DNA of 39,944 bases from Leptospira alstonii serovar Sichuan str. 79601 (GCF_000347175.1 NZ_ANIK01000120.1:1-39944), one strand, 5' to 3'. Shown: positions 18,929 to 38,700, numbered from the stretch's first letter. The notes: generated by a model not told the origin, from the letters alone. Program-made: numbers and translations.

Positions 18929-19186
18929 ATGGCTACTCCGGATTTGGAAATCAAAAATGTTACTCAGGAATTGATCGAAGTTCAGAAGGCTTTGAACGTT
19001 TTTCGGGAAAAGCAGAAGAATCGGGAATCCGTGGACGAAGCGGCCGTAGAATTCGTAACCAAAGCGGATTTGGTCGTCCAAAGGGCCGAAAAGAATGAAA
19101 TTTTTTTGACGGACGATCAAAAGAGAAGAATCAAAAACAATCTGCTGAAAATCCGCGCCTCCCTGGTCCGCAATCATTCTTCTTGA
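18929..19186 (+). CDS. Small helical protein, unknown function
   Basis: 85 residues from the ATG at 18929, preceded by GGGAAAAA. The sequence is charged and predicted helical (TQELIEVQKALNVFREKQKN, then LTDDQKRRIKNNLLKIRASL), with no signal peptide, so a cytoplasmic helical-bundle protein is likely. A longer frame begins at 18824 but the extension is basic and less plausible. It lies between mltG and the glycan operon. No function proposed. Confidence 0.6.
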   Translation: MATPDLEIKNVTQELIEVQKALNVFREKQKNRESVDEAAVEFVTKADLVVQRAEKNEIFLTDDQKRRIKNNLLKIRASLVRNHSS

Positions 19187-19276
19187 AAACTCTTTCGTAT
19201 ATTTAAGTTCTCATATCCGCTTTCGACGGAATACGCTGCGGCTTATAAGCTCGAATTCCCCGTTTCCAAATCGTTT

Positions 19277-19306
19277 TTGACATTCCCGGGCCTGTAAAAA
19301 TAGCGT
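19277..19306 (+). promoter_or_regulatory. Candidate promoter of the glycan operon
   Basis: Perfect -35 TTGACA at 19277-19282, with a weak -10-like TAGCGT at 19301-19306 (18-nt spacer). The following GTG start at 19315 is within about ten bases of the expected transcription start and has no ribosome site, so the message may be leaderless. The -10 match is poor. Confidence 0.4.
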
Positions 19307-19314
19307 ATCTCCCA

Positions 19315-20760
<1,446 letters not shown>

Positions 20761-20801
20761 TTTAGAATTTTTTAATTATAGAATATGGAAAAGGGATATT
20801 T

Positions 20802-22540
<1,739 letters not shown>

Positions 22541-22544
22541 GAAT

Positions 22545-23744
<1,200 letters not shown>

Positions 23745-24048
23745 TTTTCCCGCAAGCGATTGAGGCGTAGTCAAGAAATTGCCAAATCAAACGATCTTTC
23801 ATTTCTGAAAGTCGCAATTTCTTGACTGGAGCTGAAAGCGCGGTTCCGACTCGGCAGAGCCGAGGAGGAATGCGGCCGGCCTTTTTCTCCTTCGTGATAT
23901 TCTTATTTCATTGAGCGTTTGATAACGATTCATAGAAAGAGTCATATAACGATTCTTGCAAACGTTCGATAGGTTCCAACCGCTCCCACAAGCTACTTGG
24001 ATTTCAAGATAAATCTGAATGTGTTAAGAAGATTCGTTTTCGGTTACA
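23745..24048. other. Intergenic region with palindrome copy B and a GC hairpin
   Basis: No gene. Besides copy B it holds CTCGGCAGAGCCGAG (23850-23864), a 6-bp stem with a 3-nt loop. It separates the convergent glycan operon (plus strand) and the DUF2339-type gene (minus strand). Confidence 0.6.
23752..23844 (+). repeat. Dispersed palindrome, copy B (3' of the glycan operon)
   Basis: Perfect 14-bp arms AGTCAAGAAATTGC (23769-23782) and GCAATTTCTTGACT (23814-23827) are separated by 31 nt. The left flank GCAAGCGATTGAGGCG (23752-23767) and the right flank GAGCTGAAAGCGCGGT (23829-23844) match copy C flanks nearly base for base. It lies 7 nt past the operon stop. Confidence 0.8.
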
Positions 24049-27051
<3,003 letters not shown>

Positions 27052-27059
27052 AATAAGTT

Positions 27060-27251
27060 TTACTCCACTTTCAAACCGAAGATGATTTGGAATTCGTTTA
27101 AAAAGGAAAGCAAAATTGAGTTAAATTCCGAAGGAATTGGAACATTATGTTCAAGCGCGATCGCGAGCCAGTCCACTATGAAATTCGCGAGCTGCTGCGA
27201 CGACCCATAGGGAGTCGTAGCATTGAGTTTCTTATTCGCCCAAACCTTCAA
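27060..27251 (-). CDS. Very small ORF upstream of the DUF2339-type gene, doubtful
   Basis: 63 residues from a TTG (27251), 8 nt ahead of the DUF2339-type gene. No ribosome site and no family. Part of the underlying DNA is palindromic-looking, so this may be a chance frame or a degenerate remnant. It could at most act as a short leader. Confidence 0.2.
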   Translation of the reverse strand: MKVWANKKLNATTPYGSSQQLANFIVDWLAIALEHNVPIPSEFNSILLSFLNEFQIIFGLKVE

Positions 27252-27378
27252 CCGTCGAACTCACGTTACTTACATTAAAGGGCACTTTGTGATAAACATT
27301 TAGATAGTAGGAGATAAGTAGAAGGCCAAGACCTTTTAAAAACGGATTTGCTAAAAACATTCGTGCTACCTCTGGCAA

Positions 27379-28452
27379 CTAGGGAACGCCTTCAAGAAAC
27401 CTGAGCGCATCATAATTATTTTCTCTGCCCAAGTTCATTAAATATTTTGCATGTTCCAGAGGGGTTTCCTCGGAGCCGTTTTTCACGGTTGGATCTGCGC
27501 CTTGTTGAAAAAGATACTGTGCGATTTCTTTTGAGGCTGCATCATACAGCGGAGTCTGCTGATAAACATCCTTACCGTTTACATTGGCGCCGTGTTCTAC
27601 TAATTGTTTTACAATTTGAATGTTGTGTCTTTTTTCTACTGCGTAGTGTAGAGGGCTCGTCCCGTCTTCCGCCAAAGTAGCGTTGACATCGGCTCCTCCC
27701 TTTTCTAGGAGCAGCCTAATAATTTCGGGTCTTCTATCTTTTTTTGGCGGAAAATTAGAATAACGTTCTATTACGTTGAAGAGTAGATAATTACAGCGAC
27801 GAAAAAAATCGCAATTCTTCGCATTTGCATCGGCGCCTTTCTCTAAGAGGAGCCTCACGATTTCAATGTTCTCGTTCTCAATAGCAAAATACAATAAAGA
27901 TTTATCATAGAAGGCGTCGTTTTGGAAATTCGCATCGGCGCCTTTCTCTAAGAGGAGCCTCACAATTTCAACGTTCTCGTTCTTAATAGCAAAATACAAT
28001 GGAGACGGACCAATGAATGTGGAATTCACATCCGCGCCAGCCTCGATGTAACGGCGAACCGCCGATAGATCGTTGTTCTCTATACTTCCCATCAGAAGGC
28101 CTGACTCCCAGGCCTCGGGAACTCTCCAATAGTAATATACCGTAAACGGAATTGTAATGGGAAATAGGATCGTATCCGCCAAGAAGGACAAAGGAAGATC
28201 AATAACACTAAAAGGAAAATTCTTATCTATACCAGTCATCCAGTAGAGTCGTGTCCCTGGATAAATCCAGAGAGGAGGATCCAAGGCGCTAAGATTTTTA
28301 GACAGTTCCGGAGAGACGGTTTTATCTGCGTATTTTGCCATGGACCAAATGCGTGTGGGTAAAATTTGAGCTTCTTTAAGCATTAGGATTGTACCGCAAT
28401 CCATCTGAGCAGCCATCGAGATCGTTATCATCATTCTGAACAAGATTTTCAT
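27379..28452 (-). CDS. YceK/YidQ-like lipoprotein domain fused to ankyrin repeats
   Basis: 357 residues. The N-terminus has a signal-like hydrophobic stretch with MDCGTI (Cys19), a weak lipobox. Residues 55-105 (LDPPLWIYPGTRLYWMTG, then IDLPLSFLADTILFP) match the small YceK/YidQ family of lipoproteins. From about 116 to 350 there are six or more ankyrin-type repeats (IVRLLLEKGADAN, LYFAIENENIEIV), suited to protein binding. Two adjacent repeats are near-identical at DNA level: 32 nt identical at 27827-27858 and 27932-27963, 105 nt apart. Probably envelope-anchored with a periplasmic binding scaffold. ATG at 28452 with GGGAAC upstream. Confidence 0.75.
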   Translation of the reverse strand: MKILFRMMITISMAAQMDCGTILMLKEAQILPTRIWSMAKYADKTVSPELSKNLSALDPPLWIYPGTRLYWMTGIDKNFPFSVIDLPLSFLADTILFPITIPFTVYYYWRVPEAWESGLLMGSIENNDLSAVRRYIEAGADVNSTFIGPSPLYFAIKNENVEIVRLLLEKGADANFQNDAFYDKSLLYFAIENENIEIVRLLLEKGADANAKNCDFFRRCNYLLFNVIERYSNFPPKKDRRPEIIRLLLEKGGADVNATLAEDGTSPLHYAVEKRHNIQIVKQLVEHGANVNGKDVYQQTPLYDAASKEIAQYLFQQGADPTVKNGSEETPLEHAKYLMNLGRENNYDALRFLEGVP

Positions 28453-28778
28453 TTTCTATTGTTCCCGATTACATTGGCTTGCTCCATCCGGTCCGATTCA
28501 ATCTGTTTTGGCATTCTGATATATTGTAAGTCCGGCGTAAAACTTTCTAAGAAATAAAATAGGGAGGTTGTGTTCATTCTTCTTGCATTTACTTAACGTT
28601 GTGTTGATTCATAAGAAAATGAACTTATTCCGAGACGCAAGTGCTTTAAGTGCGATCCAGGCCTTATTTTGAGGCCGATCGTCCCTGAGAAGGTTCGCTC
28701 AAAAAGCAAATGACAGGGGTAGAAGTCGTGATTTTGTAGGTTTCAGATACGAATTTTTTACTTCAGGATTAAAAACCC
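28453..28778. other. Divergent intergenic region, promoters presumed
   Basis: 326 nt between the ankyrin gene (minus) and the acyl-CoA dehydrogenase (plus). A small hairpin has GGCCT/AGGCC arms (28660-28664 and 28672-28676) framed by GATC on both sides (28654-28680). No ORF. I could not place a confident promoter. Confidence 0.45.
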
Positions 28779-30455
<1,677 letters not shown>

Positions 30456-30475
30456 TCTTTAAGACAAAAACCGAA

Positions 30476-30507
30476 AACACTCTATTCAAAAATTAGAATG
30501 GAGTGTT
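30476..30507. other. Stem-loop after the acyl-CoA dehydrogenase gene
   Basis: A 12-bp stem with one U-G wobble (AACACTCTATTC 30476-30487 with GAATGGAGTGTT 30496-30507) and an 8-nt loop, starting 21 nt past the stop. There is no T tract on the plus strand, so it is a 3' stabiliser or rho-assisted site rather than a classic terminator. Confidence 0.6.
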
Positions 30508-31002
30508 GGAACAAAGAGGCGTGCCCCTGCGGCATAATCTGTCTTCGTGCATCCGCCGCTTCGACTGAATTTCACAAATAATTCTGAAAGGATTCAATTG
30601 ATACGTATAAGATAGATCACATTTCTTATTTTCATGATCCCGGCTACTCCAACGATCTCGGTTATTTTAGCTTATATAATTGCAATGCATGCCGTCAGTA
30701 AAGAAGCTTGTGAAAAAAATCTCCGAGGACATTGGTATTTGACTTCTTATAGGAAGTCGTTGTGTTCTTGTTCTATATGAACGCAAATTCTGCCAATGCC
30801 CACTGAGCGTTTTTGTATCCGAACAAAAAGGAAAGATATATCCAAAATGCGTTTACGAATTGAGTCAATGAAAGTGTAGTATTTGAAGAAGAGTATATAG
30901 CTTTAAGCATAGTTTTCAAATAAAGTTTTGAATAACATTTATGGCGCGTCCAAAATCGACGTAAGAAAATCAGAGCGAAAGTCAGGCAGGGCTCTCAATT
31001 CT

Positions 31003-31063
31003 GATCAATAAATTGCACGAAAGAAACGTAATATAACATATCGTCTTTAGTTTCAATTTATTA
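31003..31063. repeat. Divergent palindrome, possible copy D
   Basis: GATCAATAAATTG at 31003-31015 pairs over 9 bp with CAATTTATT at 31054-31062. Arm sequence and spacing resemble copies A and C, but the conserved flanks are absent, so it may be a decayed relative. Confidence 0.4.
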
Positions 31064-31437
31064 TGTAAATCGATCCGTCGAACGACTATGGAAAGCGAGA
31101 CTCCGAGTTTGAAAGAGCGTTTTGCGGAGTTCCCCGCATCGATCCTTTTTGCGTTATGTGGAATTTGCGTTTGTTTAAAAACTTAGAATGTAGGGTCTAC
31201 TTTAAAAAGTCCGACAAATCTGCGTTACTCGTCATTGAAAAAAGATTGGAATTGATTCAAGATATTGAAAACTAAAATACAAGGAAAATAAAAATAGAGG
31301 AATCGTATCCGATCCCTCTATTGAAATCATTTTTAAAATTCAAACTTTGTAATATTTTTACAAAATCGAATATAAAAACAGTTTTTTACTTACAGCGCGT
31401 CCCAAAACCTAATTTCTTATCAAAAAATTTAAGCTGC

Positions 31438-31473
31438 AAAAATCTGTCTCGCTTTTCCTAATCGGAAAACAGA
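31438..31473 (-). terminator. Probable terminator of the DUF1554 lipoprotein gene
   Basis: On the minus strand, stem TTTTCC/GGAAAA (31464-31469 with 31453-31458) plus outer TCTG/CAGA pairs with a bulge is followed by a T run (complement of 31438-31442). It lies 3 nt past the gene stop. Confidence 0.5.
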
Positions 31474-31476
31474 CTC

Positions 31477-32847
31477 TTATTGTTCCACACAAACTAGGCC
31501 TAATCTATAATTACCATAGGAAGTAAGTTTATTGGAACAGGACGTCGTGAATGTTCCATTGGATTCTGCTTTAAGAGCATTTGAGTCCGTACTATTTGAC
31601 ATGCCATATACCCCATAAACAGAATTATCGGAACTAGTCCAAGAGTCGCAAATAATAGGCTCTAACCCAGGAATTCCTCCGGATGTCCAAACGGTCCAAT
31701 CTGAATTTAAACCTGTCCAGTGTGCAGCTGCAATTTGCGAAAATGAATTTTCTAATTTTCTATTGTTTGCAAAATCAAACATTCCGGAACTATTCGTAGT
31801 CATAATGAACGTATCGTCATAGTCTCTTATATATTTTTGATTCGGTAGAAGTACCCAGTCTTTTTGTCCTACTGTAGAATTCGGTCCTACCGTCGTTGCA
31901 ACTCTATTGACTCCGTCCACAATCATTGCCTTGTATGTTCCCCCCGAGGGAAGGTTTGTAGGAACTTGACTCTGACAGTATGCATCCGCTCCGGCAATTC
32001 CTCCAAAGTTTCCGTTATGCCATTCCTCCGTACTAGAAGTAACGAATATATATTTTGGACGCGGCTGCTCTACACAAACGAGACCTAATCTATAATTTTG
32101 ATAGGAAGTAAGCGTATTGGAACAAGACGTTACGAATGATCCAGTAGATTCTCCTCTAAGAATATTCGAGTCCATGCTAACTGATATGCCATATACCCCA
32201 TAAACAGAATTATCAGAACTAGTCCAAGAGTCGCAAATAATAGGCTCTCGTCCAGGAATTCCTCCTGATGTCCAAAGGACCCAATTCGAATTTAAACCAG
32301 TCCATTGACCGGATTCTTTAACTTGGGTAAATGGATTTTCCAATCTTTTACCACTTTGAAAATCGATCATACCGGAACTATTTGTAAACATTACGTTCGC
32401 ACCGTCTTCCGCTCTACGATACTGTTGGTTCGGTTGAAACACCCAGTCTTTTTGTCCTACCGTGGAATTCGGTCCTACTATAGTAGCTACTCTATTGACT
32501 CCGTCTACGATCATCGCCTTGTATATTCCAGTAGGAATATTGGAAGGGATATGACTCTGACAATATGCATCCGCTCCGGAAATTCCTCCAAAGTTTCCAT
32601 TATGTTCAGCGCCCGAAGAGGATGTAGTAAAGATATATGGCGCGTAGCCTTCTGGAAAAGCTGATTGTAGATTTTGTCCACGGAGTTGATTTCCGCTTAA
32701 CGTCGCTGAACCTAACGTCTGTTTGTCGGAGATAATCGCAAGTAAGCCACTTAAAACCGAATTGTCGCCCCCAGATGATTTATTGAAACACGCGACAAAT
32801 ATCAGCGTAAATACCGATACAACCGCAAATTTATATTTAATTTTCAT
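31477..32847 (-). CDS. DUF1554-domain lipoprotein with two tandem domains
   Basis: 456 residues. The signal peptide ends at IFVAC (Cys20), a spirochaete-type lipobox, so it is likely an outer-membrane lipoprotein. Two highly similar domains follow (about 71-261 and 266-456), each with HNGNFGGI, GADAYCQS, KAMIVDGVNRVAT, VGQKDWV, LNSNWVLWTSGGIPG and RLGLVCVEQ. This is the DUF1554 fold, which as I recall includes the Leptospira Len (endostatin-like) proteins that bind host laminin, fibronectin and complement regulators. Host binding by this protein is inference. Tandem duplication is evident. ATG at 32847. Confidence 0.88.
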   Translation of the reverse strand: MKIKYKFAVVSVFTLIFVACFNKSSGGDNSVLSGLLAIISDKQTLGSATLSGNQLRGQNLQSAFPEGYAPYIFTTSSSGAEHNGNFGGISGADAYCQSHIPSNIPTGIYKAMIVDGVNRVATIVGPNSTVGQKDWVFQPNQQYRRAEDGANVMFTNSSGMIDFQSGKRLENPFTQVKESGQWTGLNSNWVLWTSGGIPGREPIICDSWTSSDNSVYGVYGISVSMDSNILRGESTGSFVTSCSNTLTSYQNYRLGLVCVEQPRPKYIFVTSSTEEWHNGNFGGIAGADAYCQSQVPTNLPSGGTYKAMIVDGVNRVATTVGPNSTVGQKDWVLLPNQKYIRDYDDTFIMTTNSSGMFDFANNRKLENSFSQIAAAHWTGLNSDWTVWTSGGIPGLEPIICDSWTSSDNSVYGVYGMSNSTDSNALKAESNGTFTTSCSNKLTSYGNYRLGLVCVEQ

Positions 32848-33155
32848 AATCGTTGATTTACTCCTAAAATTTTTTAATCAAGTGAACAAGCACAAATGAC
32901 TTTAAAAACATGAAAGATCCGTATGTAAATCTATTTATTGAAAATATAACAAGTTATTGTTTATTTTTCCCTAAAAATTTCTTTTATAACAATTTATCAA
33001 ATATTTGACACGTAATGAATTGTTCTATTTATAACGCTTAAAATTTCGATTAACGTTGGTTTGGCGTAAGAATTTTTTTTAAAAATGTAAATTGTTTCGA
33101 GAAAAGTAAAATCAAGAACACTCCAACTGTTATATTTTGACTGAGTTCCGTAAAA
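32848..33155. other. AT-rich divergent intergenic region
   Basis: 308 nt of AT-rich sequence between the DUF1554 lipoprotein (minus) and a small membrane protein (plus). No ORF and no clear operator seen. Promoters for both genes presumably lie here. Confidence 0.45.
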
Positions 33156-33662
33156 ATGAGTAAAGTAGCCTTAAAAAGAAAACCGGGACGGATCCTATGT
33201 TCTTACGATCGATTTGAATATACTTCCTTAATTGGAATTTTTATTTCCTTGTTAGCGATTGCGGCCATTTTTTCCGATATGGTCGAGTTTGAAACGGAAG
33301 GATCGGATTATACTTATGAGAAGATATTCGGTATATTCTTTTTCGGACTAATCTTTTTGATTACGGTTCATCGTTCATTCAATTCTATACATATACATAT
33401 AGAAATGTGGTATGTGATTGTATATTCGTTTCCGATTCCAACGCAATGGAGAAAAAAAATACGAAAACAAGACATTAAGAAAATAATAATAACGGCGGAA
33501 GGCCATGCTTCGGAGAATTCTTCTAATGAATCGTATTCTATTTATTGCATACTATATAATCGAGGCGAAGTTCTGATTTTGGATCGAATTTGGGATATTG
33601 CGGACGCAGGCAAAATTAAAAGTATCTTGAGCGAATCCTTGGAAACTAGGAGAACTCAATGA
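33156..33662 (+). CDS. Two-TM membrane protein, unknown function
   Basis: 168 residues with two hydrophobic helices (about 25-42 and 57-73), then a cytoplasmic region of about 90 residues with a basic stretch (TQWRKKIRKQDIKKI) and a Cys- and Ser-containing tail. Membrane helices followed by a basic beta-rich soluble domain resemble PH-like membrane proteins, but I cannot assign one. It is not close to neighbours: 268 nt lie before the cyclase gene on the opposite strand, with no other gene seen there. Confidence 0.6.
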   Translation: MSKVALKRKPGRILCSYDRFEYTSLIGIFISLLAIAAIFSDMVEFETEGSDYTYEKIFGIFFFGLIFLITVHRSFNSIHIHIEMWYVIVYSFPIPTQWRKKIRKQDIKKIIITAEGHASENSSNESYSIYCILYNRGEVLILDRIWDIADAGKIKSILSESLETRRTQ

Positions 33663-33930
33663 TTCGTCTGCAGGATCGGCAAAAGTCGGTCGTTATTGTA
33701 GATATAAAAGGTAATATTGTCGGTAATAAAAGAACCATTCATTTTTAATATGTTTATATGCGATGTTTCGTATTTTGAAGTAATGATTCAATGGCATAGG
33801 TATCGAGGGAATTCATTGGGCAATTCGGCATCTGGCTATAACTTTGGGTTGGAACCTGCGATTAAAAGTGGAAGAATAAAATAAAAAAGATATATCATGA
33901 CTTTGCATTTCTCGGGTTTTGGGCAGGCCC

Positions 33931-35079
33931 TTAACTTAAAGGAGAATAGATGTTTCTTTCTCCCGTAATTCCTTTGAGATGTTTTGCTCCCACGAATTCG
34001 AAGTTTTCCGACCCGGCTTTGTTTGCGAATTCCTCCGTCGTCAAAATGCTCTTACCGAAATCTTTGCAGAGGGATTCTACTCGAAAGGCCTGATTGACCG
34101 CGTTACCGATCACCGTAAAATCGAGTCTGTCTTTCGCTCCCACGTTTCCGTAAACAACGTCGCCCACGTTAAGTGCCATACCCAAATGAATCGGAGACTC
34201 CGGATGATCGACGTTCCATTGTATAACGGAAGTTTGAATCTTTTGCGCCGCTTTCAGGGCCGCCAAACAAGCCTTATACGGATCCTTTTCCGCCGGAAAA
34301 ACGGCAAGGATCGCGTCCCCGATGAACTTAAGAATTTCCCCTTTTTCCTCTTGAATCGGTTGTGCGGTGAGTTCGAAGTAGTTGTCCAGAATTTCCACGA
34401 TCCTTTTGGGGGAATTGTTTTCGCTCAAAAAGGAAAAGTCCCGCAGGTCCGCGCAAAGAATCGCGGCGTACATCGTTTCACCCGATCCTCTTCTAAATTC
34501 TCCCGATAAAACTCTTTTGGAAGCGTTGGAACCGAGATAAACTTCCAAGAGTTCGTTGATTGCAAATTTTCTGGATTCCAAATCCAAACGTAAGGAAAGA
34601 ACGTTTCGAATCGAATTTAAGAAATCGATTTGTTCCTCCGAAAATCCTCCGGGTGCGTCCGTACTCCAAGAGATCGCGCTTCGAATGTTTGTTCCGAAAA
34701 CGGTGGCGAAGATACAATAATCCGTTCCGCCTTTTTCGCGTAAGTCGACGCAGATAGGATACGAAAGATCGGCGTCCGGGCCGGTCAGCTTACAACGAAT
34801 GAAATCCTTTTGTTCTTCTCGGATGAGATAGATAGGACTGTCCTTGTATTGTTGTTGTTTGAGTCCGTCGTGTGAAATGAATACGATTTGAGTTTCTTCT
34901 CCTCTCGTCCAGATGATCGATCTTACCATCACCTCGGGATGCATGGTGGGAATGCTCGTAAAAAATCTCCAGACCGGAATTCCCGCCTCAATCATTTTGC
35001 GGTTTACGATTTCTATAAGCTCCTTTGCTTCCAAGATTCTGGATTCTGGAGTGGATAACCAATTTATGATCTCTTTCAT
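33931..35079 (-). CDS. Class III adenylate/guanylate cyclase with N-terminal GAF-like domain
   Basis: 382 residues. Residues 1-165 look like a GAF-type sensor, and the catalytic domain runs from about 200 to 380. Metal-binding Asp211 (CADLRDF) and Asp255 (KFIGDAI) are present. Substrate residues Lys251 and Asp320 (LDFTVIG) point to ATP use. The transition-state pair Asn329 and Arg333 ([10 protein letters not shown]) is also present. It should make cAMP, controlled by the N-terminal domain. A single soluble protein. Leptospira encodes many such cyclases. ATG at 35079; the stop at 33931 has no close downstream gene. Confidence 0.9.
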   Translation of the reverse strand: MKEIINWLSTPESRILEAKELIEIVNRKMIEAGIPVWRFFTSIPTMHPEVMVRSIIWTRGEETQIVFISHDGLKQQQYKDSPIYLIREEQKDFIRCKLTGPDADLSYPICVDLREKGGTDYCIFATVFGTNIRSAISWSTDAPGGFSEEQIDFLNSIRNVLSLRLDLESRKFAINELLEVYLGSNASKRVLSGEFRRGSGETMYAAILCADLRDFSFLSENNSPKRIVEILDNYFELTAQPIQEEKGEILKFIGDAILAVFPAEKDPYKACLAALKAAQKIQTSVIQWNVDHPESPIHLGMALNVGDVVYGNVGAKDRLDFTVIGNAVNQAFRVESLCKDFGKSILTTEEFANKAGSENFEFVGAKHLKGITGERNIYSPLS

Positions 35080-35447
35080 GTATTCTCTTCTTGCGTTATG
35101 TATTGGGTTCGTTTCGAGTCCGTTTTTAAGATTCGAAGACGGTTCGAAAGGATTCTGCTGGTCTATTTCCTACGTTAGGAGTTTTATGCAAAGAAAAATT
35201 CAACCTAGGAAAAACAGGATATTAAGGATTGAAAATCATTTAAGTGAACGTTTTTGATTAGGATCTTTTCCGTTCGTAAATTAGAAAATTTGCAAGTAAT
35301 GTTCAAACTATACGATGACATATCAAACGATCCCATAGAGTTTTAGAAACCTCCGTCTCGAAAGAAGTAGGTTTTTCTATCGGAACAGAGATATATTAAG
35401 AATCTATTTAGGATCTTGGAGCGGATTCTAAAGATAACAAAAAAAGG
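35080..35447. other. Intergenic region, nothing recognised
   Basis: 368 nt between the cyclase start and the beta-repeat gene stop, both on the minus strand. No gene, tRNA or clear hairpin seen. It should contain the cyclase promoter. Confidence 0.45.
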
Positions 35448-36050
35448 TCATTGTACACCCGGAAAGGAAGTCACATATTTGATTTTTACATCCGGAAAAC
35501 TATCCACGAACTGGATTTTGAGATCCGGAAACGAATCCGACATCTGCCATTTTCCGCAGGAATCCGGAAAATGATCCACTACTTGCACATTTAAATCCGA
35601 AAAACTATCCACTACTTTTATTTTCACATCGGGGGAGGAGGTTACTACTTGAACCTTACCGTATAATTTTTTTCCTTTGAAAGAGCAACCGGTGCTTATC
35701 TTTTTTTGATTTCCGGAGCTTGAGGATGTCACCATTCCCGGAGAAGAACTGACGTATTGAATCTTAATGTCCGGAGAACTAGTAACGAACTGGACTTTTA
35801 AATCGGAGGAGGAATCCGTCATTTGCCATTCTCCGCAAGAATACGCCGACGAACTCACCACTTTGACTTTTAGGTCCGGAGATGAGGTTACCACTTGTAC
35901 TCGTATATCGGGGGAGCTACTTACAACTTTGATTCTTCCGTACAAACGTTTGCCTTCAAAGCTACAAGCCTCATCGATATTGTCCGCATAGATTGTGCTT
36001 CCGATTAAAAAAGCTCCGATTAAGATCGTGTATGAAAAAATTCGTTTCAT
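35448..36050 (-). CDS. Exported protein of beta-strand repeats (DUF6150-like)
   Basis: 200 residues with a signal peptide ending TIYA, then two homologous halves, each starting CSFxGKxLYG. Each half is built from 11-residue strands such as VVTSSPDLKVK. The first half uses SSSPD/TSSPD turns, the second DSFPD turns. Each half also has a CGEWQM/CGKWQM break. This looks like a repeated beta-solenoid or propeller, matching DUF6150 from memory. It is likely periplasmic or surface exposed. Function unknown. ATG at 36050; codon usage is repeat-driven. Confidence 0.75.
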   Translation of the reverse strand: MKRIFSYTILIGAFLIGSTIYADNIDEACSFEGKRLYGRIKVVSSSPDIRVQVVTSSPDLKVKVVSSSAYSCGEWQMTDSSSDLKVQFVTSSPDIKIQYVSSSPGMVTSSSSGNQKKISTGCSFKGKKLYGKVQVVTSSPDVKIKVVDSFSDLNVQVVDHFPDSCGKWQMSDSFPDLKIQFVDSFPDVKIKYVTSFPGVQ

Positions 36051-36270
36051 TATTCCATCCTAAATGTGATTTGGGAAACGTCGATTAGAACATTTCACTT
36101 TTGAATTTGTTCCTAAAAAAGTGGCTTAACTCTGAAATTGAAAAAGTTTTTTAAAAAGTAAAAGAACGATTTTAACTCGGAAATTGAGTTGATCCTTTGA
36201 TTGTTTTTTTCGGTATAGTGGAATGAAGGAAAGAAGGATGATTTTTCTTTTGCAAGCGAGCTAACGGTTC

Positions 36271-37830
<1,560 letters not shown>

Positions 37831-37885
37831 AGAAAAGAATACATTATATTTAACGCGAATTCGACTTAAAAAAGTTTGGGCGAAT

Positions 37886-37924
37886 CCCTCATCGATTTTT
37901 TCTTACGAAAAAAACCGATGAGGG
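37886..37924. terminator. Bidirectional terminator-like hairpin between convergent genes
   Basis: A 9-bp stem CCCTCATCG/CGATGAGGG (37886-37894 with 37916-37924), extended by T6/A6 pairing. It lies between the SDR gene (plus, ending 37830) and the helicase fragment (minus, ending 38047), next to palindrome copy C. No classic T tract follows on the plus strand. Confidence 0.5.
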
Positions 37925-38020
37925 ACCGCGCTTTCTGCTCTGATCAACAAATTGAGGGTTTGTTCGAAAGATGAAATTCTTTCGTCGCTCCAATTTGTTG
38001 ATCTCGCTTCAATCGCTTTC
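37925..38020 (-). repeat. Dispersed palindrome, copy C
   Basis: Perfect 13-bp arms GATCAACAAATTG (37942-37954) and CAATTTGTTGATC (37991-38003). On the minus strand the left flank GAAAGCGATTGAAGCG (38005-38020) and right flank GAGCAGAAAGCGCGGT (37925-37940) match copy B. It lies immediately downstream of the helicase fragment stop. Confidence 0.8.
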
Positions 38021-38046
38021 GCATCGGTTATATCGAAGTGCGTCGT

Positions 38047-38700
38047 TTACTTCGACAAATCTTCCGGTTCTATCTTTTTTAGTTTTTTAAAATAACTGAA
38101 AAATTCGTTTTCGATCGTTTCCCTTCTCGAATTCTTAGCCGCTCCCAAAATCAGCAAACGATCCCGCGCTCTTGATAAACCGACATAGAGAATTCTCCTT
38201 TCCTCTTCGATCGTTTCCAAAGGAGAATCGTATCTGGCGTTCCAGCCGTCCGCGATGTCCGTAAAAACCGTGTGAAATTCCAAACCCTTACTGGCGTGGA
38301 TCGTCATAAGATAACGATCGGGTATTCCAATTCTTATATATTCAGAAATTCTAAAATTAGATCGACATAAAATTTTCAAATCTTCACCGGAGCTGGGAAT
38401 CGCTCGAATTAAAAAAGGAATCAGATCGGCGGTTTCTTCCATGAGGATTTTCCCGATAAAAGCTTTTCCTTTGCGCGAAGGCAAAACTTCTTTTTCGATT
38501 TTTTCCCGATTTTTTAGGATGGGAATTGCGGACGTTCGGATGATCTCCGGTAGCGAACGATAGTTTGTGTTTAAGAAATGGACCTTGCAAGGTTGAAAGA
38601 GTTTTTGGAAACTTAAGAACGCCTCCGGCGCCGTTCCCCGGAAACTATAGATCGCTTGGCTGTCGTCTCCGACTACGAATTTCATGTTTAGATTCCCCAA
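38047..38700 (-). pseudogene. UvrD/Rep-type helicase, C-terminal fragment
   Basis: About 217 residues. It starts in helicase motif III ([15 protein letters not shown]) and continues through [12 protein letters not shown] (motif IV), [14 protein letters not shown] (motif V) and [14 protein letters not shown] (motif VI). Walker A, motif Ia and the DEFQD Walker B are missing, so ATP binding is lost and the protein cannot be a working helicase. Motif III is followed upstream by 96 nt and then, inverted, by a 30-bp copy of its own start (38780-38809). I take this as a truncated gene. A TTG at 38700 or an ATG at 38685 could still start translation of the stub. Confidence 0.85.

Larger units (their letters stand above)
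30456..31476. other. 1-kb intergenic region with no convincing gene
   Basis: Between the acyl-CoA dehydrogenase and the DUF1554 lipoprotein (convergent). It contains a stem-loop at 30476-30507, a divergent palindrome (31003-31063) and the motif CGTCCCAAAACC near 31399. A 48-codon ATG frame at 30634-30780 has no ribosome site and no family, so it is not called. It may be gene remnants. Confidence 0.55.

Noticed and set aside
18929..19186. HisE (phosphoribosyl-ATP pyrophosphatase) as partner of the HisI-like gene
   Set aside because: Length would fit, but the MazG-like EExxE motifs of HisE are absent.
30634..30780. 48-codon ATG frame in the 1-kb gap
   Set aside because: No ribosome site, no similarity I know, and the region looks like decayed sequence.
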